Of a stretch of 62,000 nucleotides of DNA, positions 54,499 to 62,000 are shown one piece after another (within the stretch, counting starts at the first letter, position 1; every line of letters begins with the position of its first letter). The notes beneath the pieces are model-generated. The model was given only the letters and a program-made list of their open reading frames with translations, searched no databases and was not told where the DNA came from. The stretch is from Cryptomeria japonica (taxonomy: Eukaryota; Streptophyta; Pinopsida; Cupressales; Cupressaceae): positions 138,548,849-138,610,848 of the forward strand of contig NC_081410.1 in the NCBI RefSeq assembly GCF_030272615.1. The letters run 5' to 3'. Position numbers and translations under genes: made by a program.

Positions 54499-55080
54499 AA
54501 AGAAGAGTTGGTAGATAATCAATCCTTTGTTGTCTAGTGTTTTCATTTTTGGTAAGTATTGTAGACTGGGTAATCTTTCAAAGTAGGAACAACAAGCTCT
54601 GATGTTGACCTAGTTCAAAATATACCTAGTCTATAATATTAGCAGGGAAGAGGGCACTGAAATAATATTGCATGTATTCATCATTTGAATCTAACAGTTA
54701 ATAATGGATATGCAGAGGGAAGTATTGAAATCTATTTTGTAGGAGCATGTTTCCTTTGTTTTGCAGGATAAAAAGAGAGGACTAAGACGATAAAAGGGAA
54801 CTGAGAGAAGTGGACAAAGAGACAACATTCCATACTAAGCACATTTTCTATATGTGAAGGGCTTTTTGGTACAAGCTTGAATGTAAATCCTATAAAAGTT
54901 CATTTATAATCTATAGCTTATTAGGTCAACTGGACCAATGGTCCTGAGCAAGGTCAGAGATTTTCTCCTCTCCGCTCTTTCCTATTGGTGCCCGCACTGA
55001 GCGGAGATTGTAACTTTTTCTATCAATAAAATATGGCTATGACCTTTTTACCAAAAAAAAAAAAAAGAAGAGTTGGTAGA
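54499..55080 (+). mobile_element. Poly(A) retroposon, probably a 5'-truncated LINE
   Basis: A 17-bp perfect duplication AAAGAAGAGTTGGTAGA (54499-54515, 55064-55080) brackets about 550 bp that end in 14 A's (55053-55066), just after an AATAAA signal at 55025-55030. Long target duplications plus an A-tail are the mark of L1-type target-primed insertion. The body has no RT motif, so it is either the 3' end of a LINE, a SINE-like sequence or a processed transcript. CCGCTC..GAGCGG near 54974-55003 could fold as a hairpin. Confidence 0.85.
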
Positions 55081-55321
55081 CATAGAATAGGAGATATCAA
55101 CATGGGAAATAAATTAAATGAGTTTGATATCATGTTTAAAGTCATATAAGCTAGATTATATGTCAAAGAAGAAAATAGAAAGATGAGGTATACCAAAGAC
55201 GAGATGAAAGTGACACAAATGATATTCATAGGAAGAATATAATAACCTTGAATTTTTTTCACGTGTATAAAATGTATAAAAAAAAAAGGAAAACCAATGA
55301 TAAGTTCCACAAATGACAAGA

Positions 55322-55325
<4 letters not shown>
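55081..55325. other. Non-coding stretch
   Basis: AT-rich DNA after the retroposon's second target copy. The open frame on the minus strand (55023-55319) is low complexity and overlaps the poly(A) tail, so not a gene. Confidence 0.5.
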
Positions 55326-55371
<46 letters not shown>

Positions 55372-55390
55372 ATATATATATATATATATA

Positions 55391-55427
<37 letters not shown>
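55326..55427. repeat. (AT)n microsatellite
   Basis: About 100 bp of TA dinucleotides with two TC interruptions. Confidence 0.95.
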
Positions 55428-55428
<1 letters not shown>

Positions 55429-57717
55429 GCATCCTTATAATATGCACCCCTATCCATGTGGTACAAAGATACTGTATCATTAGAGATCAAAGGATCAAAT
55501 GTGAAAAATTAGAAGAGCACATTAAAATATTGGGTATGTGCATGAATGAGGCCAAAGACATGGTTGATGTTAATTCATAAGTAATATTTAACAAAAAAAT
55601 ACATGCAAAGATGGATTTGTAAGAAAACAAGTGATAGATCCTAGATAATGTGCTACACAAAGAAAGAAAATCTAAAAAAGATATAAAAATAATGGAAAAC
55701 AAATCTAAACCTTAGAAAAAATAGATAATTAAACCTTAATGTTAGTAGTGCATGTTAAAAATTCACTAAAATGTAGGTAAAAATTGAACTTAGTTTTAAT
55801 TTAGTAGGCATATGCAATTATATTAACTAATTAGTTAAAATATGAGACACTAACAAAAATAAGTGAGCATCAGATGGACTAGAGCTTAATTGAACAGTGG
55901 ATTATTGTTTATTTTGATGTTGAGATGTGATAAAAATAAGAAAACTAGAAACAAATATTGGATCTATGATTAGAGACCTAAGAAAACTAAGAAATTAAAT
56001 TTTAAGTGTTTGGGATAGGATATTACCTATTATTTCATCCACCTAGCATGATTTCATCTCCTAAATAATGTCACACCTACTCATACACTCCGACAAAATT
56101 CAACATAAATAGAATGAAACTCTTTCTTTATACAAAACTATAAATCTTACTTTCCACCAATAATGAAGGTGAGTTATAAATTACAACTACAAGCCTAATG
56201 ATATTACATACACATTCATGTGGAAAAAAATATTCCACTCATATGGTCTTTGACCACACAAATGGTCATTTCCTATTTCAAGCTTCTGTTGTAACAAGCC
56301 ATTCACCATGGGAAGTAAAGAATATGTCAAAACTTCACAATAAGCCTACTTCATAGACCCCATTCTTCAACATAACTTTTAGATCTACAACAATAACAAA
56401 GATTCCAAACTTCATGACCATTCTAGCTCAATTCCCAACCATAGGGCTTGTGAACAAGCCCACTTGATCTAAGAGGCTTCAAGAAAACTATTTTACCAAT
56501 TGATTGATTGAACACTAATATAGACACTAAATAATCTACATATACCCAAATGGATTACCCACATCACAAATGGATTTCTTGATAAATCCATTAAAAGGGG
56601 AGTCAAGGGAACACATTCTTCCTCTTAGAGAAACTTATTAATGATAACACTCGTATCACAACAAGCATCACAACCCGCATCATATATTCTCAATGTAAAT
56701 AAAATCACATATACAACCCTCTTTACATACATACCTATTTTCAATGGCCCTTGTAGCCCCAAATTACATATGAACTTAAAATTTATTCCCTAAGAGAAGT
56801 CTCAAACCTCTCTCAACCCTATTACATGGGTGGCTCTTAACTCTAATGGGGATATCCACACCTAACACATAACAACCTATCCCGCATAGTTTTTTTGACC
56901 CACGCAAGACATATACAATAAGTTTACAACTTAGTTTTACACACTAATACAAAATAAAGTAGTAATGTGTATCCTTTTACAAAACTTTTTGCACATAAAA
57001 TCACAACAAACATACATATAAAAATAGTGGTCATGAATTCCTACCTCTTATTTCAAAAAAATTGAAGAAGACTTATACTTAATCACTTGATTTTGTTTGT
57101 TCCACTCCAATATTCTAAGATCATTATCTCTAACAAATCCTCCAACAAAATGTCCCAAAACTCATGTCTGGGAAGAAGTAGAGGAATCCTAAACTAATTT
57201 TTCAAAATAGCTTAAGTAAGGATTTATCATCTAGATGGAATGAACCTTGGGAATAGGTAAAAAATATTTCTTCCCAAATCTCCTTTTCTTTTCCTCAACT
57301 TGTCACTTATCTTTTGGACCATTTTAGAAAGGTCTAAACAACCTCATACTATTAAAAACACTTCAATTCGTGACCCCAACACATAGGTATATATGTTAGG
57401 GGTTTAATTATAAATAAAAATAAATAAATAAGTCTTAAATGACCTCTAAATCTTTGTTTTAAGATCATATATGAGTTTTAACATAAATTAGTTTTACCAA
57501 CACCCACTACACAAACACAAAAACACATCACAACGCATGACTACACAAGAAGACCTTGTCCCTCTCCAAGGGTACACTTCGGTACAATAGGGAAAATATA
57601 AATTTTCATGGCCATGGAATGTTATTCTACACACTCCCACACAAGTGTCAATATATCCAAAGAAAATACTCAAAATAATAACTATCATTATATAATAAAA
57701 CATAAATAATTTCATAT
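55428..57717. other. AT-rich intergenic or decayed repeat DNA
   Basis: No open frame with a recognisable domain on either strand and no LTR border that I can support. It may be the host DNA or an older layer of repeats. Confidence 0.5.
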
Positions 57718-60652
57718 TGTAATAGCCACCAAAATACCCTAGAGAAATACACTAACTAACATGCAATAAAGATAAAAAAAATTAAACATCAACTACTCAA
57801 GTGCCATATTCAATCCATTAAACACAATAACTTTCATGCATAACAACAAAACCATAAGAACATTTAACTCAAGCGGAAATAAACACAACATTTTAAAGCA
57901 TCCTCTAGGGCATCTCAATGCCATTACTTAAACTAACCATAAGCAATAACACAACATAACATCATAAGCATGATAACACAAGTACCTCCATAGTCTAATG
58001 TATACTAATTTCCTAGCATGGTTTATTCATTCCATGCATACATGATCATTTACTATTCTATAACATGGTTATATCCATCTACTAAGCATACATTAACCAA
58101 CCCCTTTTAAGTTCATTTTAAAACACCATTAACAAATGTTCCTAGTCCCAATCACTTATACATTTCTATCATCATAAACCAATCACAAGATAATCTATCA
58201 CATTTCCAACATTAAATGAGACTATATGCATATCCATAAATCCATTTCCACTAATAAACCAATGTCACATGTTACATCACTACATGAATACAATATCCTT
58301 TACAACAAGGAATATAGCTCTTGTTACAATTACAATTATTATTACATCCTAAATCAATACATACATTTTTGATATAATGAAATACATCAATCTACTACAA
58401 GAATCCATCCAAACTGAAGAGATAAAATATCCACATCCACGCAAGACCATCCAATGAAGAACATTCCAATGGAAGAAGGCATCAAACCACCCGACCATGT
58501 GGAATCAAAGGAACCACCCCCCGTGTTAGGAAATGACACAAGATCCCACTGACACTCTAGATCTAGGCTGACACCTAACGACCAAAGGAAATAACAACCC
58601 AACAAGGACTTAAGAATCATAAAACATCCAATACGAAATCTCCAAGGGCAACTCATCAAATCAAGACTCAGGGCACTAGGACCTACATGTAGGGAAATAG
58701 AGTGTCATCACATGTGGCATGTTGGTACCGGGGCATGAGTCCTGGTTATCCCAGATGTACATGTGGAGCCATCTCAACCATTATGGAGTGAGGGAGATTA
58801 GCTTCCTAGGTTATCAAGGCCTTCCCAGTCCTATCCTGGTCTACCACCATTGGAAAAGGCAAAGGAGCCTAACCTTTTGTTATCTTATTAGGATTAACTA
58901 CTTTACTGAAACCCGAAGAATTATTAATTAAAATATCACTTGATTACAAAGGAAAACTCCCAGTGAGATACTCGAAAATCTAGGCCCCAGGTGGACCTAG
59001 CTGTCTACTCCATGTGATCCCAATCTCTCACTTAGAAGCCCACTCTTCCCCTTGCATACTCCTAGACCTTAGGGTAACAATAAATAAATCCATAACATAA
59101 AATATTACAACATAACCATGGGCTCACAACAATACAAGACTTGGCACACCAAGACATCATAACAATCCAACAACATGGAAATCATCATATAGGAGTACAA
59201 CAAATAAGCCCGACTACAAGACAAACGCATATACAAGTCAAATGATCAAAATAAACATAAAATAGACCATGAATCGAATCTGGCACATCTTAGGCCTCAT
59301 AAAATAGCCTCTGGAGATCGGAAAACAATTACAAAAATCTAAAAATTTACCAAAACTGGCAAACTGACTCAATAGACAGTTTAGCACATCTGATCAACAA
59401 AATAGCACATTTGATTTGTATATCGACACATATACCTGACAGTATAGCACATATGCTTAAAAGATTAACGCATTTTCTTATTTAATCAATGCATATGACA
59501 TATAGATTGGCACATCTAAGATACAGTCTAGCGCATATGATTACTATTTTAGCGTATATGACACAAACGGTCAAAAACTAAGAATAGAAAGATAAAGTTA
59601 TGATTTGCGAAATAAAATCATAGAAATAATATTAAGTCCCCAAATTGCAACCAAAAGAGACACAAATCCAATAAGAAACTAAGGGATATCAAATTCCAAG
59701 CTCAAATAAGCATAAGAGAACAAAATCAAACTTGGGATGATAACTCCCGACAATGTCTAGCTACAAAACCTCACAGATAAACAAATGAAAACTCCCAACC
59801 ATCTTAAATAACCTCAAACCTCTCAAAAAAATTTGAGCTTTCAAACCCAAACAAGATCCACATCAAGAGAATCAAAAATCAAAGCATTCATAGTTTCGAC
59901 CGTTCATGGCAAACCAAAGACACAAAAAATATAAATTCCCAAATACTATAGTTAAACTATAGATTAAAATTTATACAATATAAATCAAATATTAAACTTT
60001 ACAAATAAATATAGCTCTCTACCAAAGGCTCCCGAAAACAATCTTTCTAAACATACACGCAAAATACAATCTTTCTGAAAATAAAATACGCAGGAAGAAG
60101 ATTTTCCACAACTTGGATAATAGAAGTTATGGAAAAAAAAATCTGAAGAAGTGCAACCACAAAATCCAAGCAAGCCAAGCAATCTCCAATATCTAAATCC
60201 TCGGCCAAAAATCCAAACTTGCAGAAGAAATCCAGAAGGTAACCCGACAAAATGCATATGCAACCCAATAAATATAAAATCAAAGCCAAACCATAGAAAA
60301 ACGTCGGCCAATCAAAATAATGCAAAATAATATATTTCTTACCAACCTTTCACATAAACCAAGGTAAGAATAATAAAATATTATTTAATTAACTTACCCA
60401 ATAGAATAATATGGTAGGTAGAAAGAATATACTAATTAACCCAAAAGAGTAACAAGATAATAATAATATAAACAACCAATAAAATCATGGGCACAAATAA
60501 TTATAAAAGCCCAATAATAAATAATCAAGGGGTATAAATAAATACCACAAATAATTAACAAATAATAATCAATAAATAACCCTTGATAACCCAAGGTGAT
60601 ATCAAGCCATTAATTTAAATATAAAACCAAGGAATCCATAATAATAATAACA
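57718..60652 (+). repeat. Gypsy-like LTR region, copy 1
   Basis: It starts TGTAATAGCCACCAAAAT and shares, in order, GGCATCTCAATGCCATTACTT near 57910, AATGGAAGAAGGCATCAAACC near 58470, GACACCTAACGACCA near 58570 and GAGTGTCATCACAT near 58700 with the copy starting at 60657. A possible end is ATAACACA at 60652. No coding domain is seen. The open frames at 58387-58659 and 59985-60325 show no family signature. Confidence 0.5.
59383..59571. repeat. Nine-unit degenerate array with exact 21-bp spacing
   Basis: The core AGCACAT (variants GACACAT, AACGCAT, AATGCAT, GGCACAT, AGCGCAT, AGCGTAT) starts at 59383, 59404, 59425, 59446, 59467, 59488, 59509, 59530 and 59551. Unit sequences diverge strongly outside the core, but the step never changes. 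Confidence 0.92.
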
Positions 60653-60656
60653 CATT

Positions 60657-62000
60657 TGTAATGCTCGCCAAAATGCCCTATAGAAATAAACCAAAATCTA
60701 CTAACAAAAAGAGAGAATTTTTTTCTTTTAAGCTAACCATTACAACTACGCTATTACTAGTATTTATCAATGCAACATTAGTACCATTATTCATCAATGC
60801 ATCGTTAAATATATACATGAATACATAAATCAACAAGAACATAACCATAGAATCATATTATGCAAGTAGAATAACCATTTAACCATTAACATAACTCTAT
60901 ATAAAACCATACAATGCAAATTCATTCCCTTGGGTATCTCAATGTCACTACTTGATAAAATCTTAACACATCACATATTAATCTTAGAACATCATATTCT
61001 ATTATCCATCTATTCATTTACTTTCCATACATTTATGATAAATCCTTAACACATATGCATAACTTAGTCACATAACATACTCTTTAGATTCTTTTAGAAA
61101 CTACCAAATTAAATACTCTTAATATCCATTCTTTAATTCATCATAAAAGCATCAAAGATTACATAACCATTCTCTTCAATAAGACTAGATTATCCTTTAA
61201 GTTTCATTACATATCTCTAAGATAACTAGCTTATTTACCTAAGCAACATAATCAATTTCATCTAGATAATTTTCATTCCTTAAACAAGAATTATAACAAC
61301 CACCACTATTCTTCCATCTTAATTTCCATAAGATTATACATACAATTCCATCTTACAATTTCAATGCAATACAAATGTATAAATACTAACTCTACCTTTT
61401 ACTCATAGAACTCATAATCTAACATTACATAATGAATACCCAATACATCAATGAATGTACAATGAGAACTCCTCCTAAATTACTACATCATATTCCCTTT
61501 TCAATTACATCAACAAATACATGAAGATACATAGCTTACATGCACATAATCTCTTCTACAAATATAAATTATCATAATAAAATGTTTTCTATTCCAAGTT
61601 CATACAAATCAACTCCAAAGAATATCCACATAATGAATAATCCAAGAATTCAATCCACACACGCTAACATCCAAGCGGAAGAATATCCCAATGGAAGAAG
61701 GCATCAAACCACCCGACCATGTGGAACCAAATAGGAACCACCCCTCATGCGAGGAGATTACATAAGGTTCCAACCCACACTCAAGACCTAAGATGACACC
61801 TAACAACCATAGGATACAACATGACATCACAAGACTCCAACATAAGAACACAACAACCAAATCATATCACATGGCTAAATAAAAGCAACCGAAATTCCAG
61901 AGGCATAATCAACAAATTAAGGCATATGGATAATGGGCACATGTAGGGCAAGAGTGTCATCACATACCATCCTCACAAAATAAGGGGCCAAGCCTCACCC
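60657..62000 (+). repeat. Gypsy-like LTR region, copy 2 (cut by window edge)
   Basis: It starts TGTAATGCTCGCCAAAAT, 2,939 bp after the start of copy 1, and follows the same landmark order to the window end (near 60930, 61690, 61795 and 61948). Similarity is patchy, so the copies are old. Whether they are two LTRs of one element or two independent insertions cannot be decided here. Confidence 0.5.

Noticed and set aside
55023-55319. Hydrophobic 98-codon minus-strand frame as a membrane protein
   Set aside because: Low-complexity translation of AT-rich DNA that overlaps the poly(A) tail of the retroposon.
55326-55427. Centromere or origin signal in the (AT)n tract
   Set aside because: A plain dinucleotide microsatellite with no supporting context.
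58387-58659. 90-codon Trp-rich minus frame, with a similar one at 61609-61860
   Set aside because: The two share motifs (GGLMPSSIG) only because they lie in two copies of the same LTR-like repeat. No gene signature.
59383-59571. CRISPR array
   Set aside because: Plant DNA, no separate repeat and spacer, diverged units, no cas genes.

Overview
This window looks like nuclear DNA of a large, repeat-rich plant genome. It is AT-rich and almost entirely dead retrotransposons. Plant-type Ty1/copia gag-pol remnants, initiator-methionine-tRNA primer sites and an alpha-tubulin pseudogene of plant type point that way. The very deep nesting and heavy decay would suit a conifer or other gymnosperm, but that is inference. 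I see no intact host gene, no tRNA or rRNA gene and no CRISPR array.

Layout. 1-1609: the gag start, primer site and 5' LTR of a minus-strand copia element whose body lies off the left edge. 1610-5038: non-coding repeats, probably an old gypsy-type LTR region. 5039-53067: one nested block. The outer shell is minus copia COP-3 (5039-5364 and 50382-53067). Inside it is minus copia COP-1 (5365-49214). COP-1 was split by solo LTRs L4a and L4b (9688-12124), by element A (12697-31524, minus) and by plus copia COP-2 (31797-48529). A itself holds a 5.1-kb LTR-like insert with a tubulin pseudogene (14671-19814) and the plus-strand element B (22473-29125). COP-2 holds solo LTR L6, which holds solo LTR L5, which holds the complete minus copia COP-4 (38457-45859). 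Solo LTR L7 (49223-50381) sits in COP-3. Most of these joins show 5-bp target duplications, perfect or with one mismatch, so the insertion order can be read directly: COP-3, COP-1, COP-2, L6, L5, COP-4. 53100-62000: a copia tail, a 342-bp TRIM element, a poly(A) retroposon with a 17-bp target duplication, an (AT)n tract and a gypsy-like LTR region.

The most interesting content is elements A and B. They belong to two different LTR families in opposite orientations, yet share one gene plan: a coiled-coil Gag with four zinc-knuckle modules, then a single ancestral ORF of about 1,095 codons that I cannot assign, and no protease, integrase, reverse transcriptase or RNase H. They carry the same cis signals as the neighbouring pol-bearing copia elements: a Met-tRNA primer site, a polypurine tract inside a CATCAATG/CATTGATG inverted repeat, a GTGG..CCAC block, and a hairpin with a C-run loop just upstream of the primer site. 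The stem of this hairpin differs between families but stays paired, including a clean compensatory change between the two LTRs of element A. I infer that A and B moved with polymerase supplied in trans by copia elements. All coding regions carry stops, frameshifts or damaged catalytic residues.
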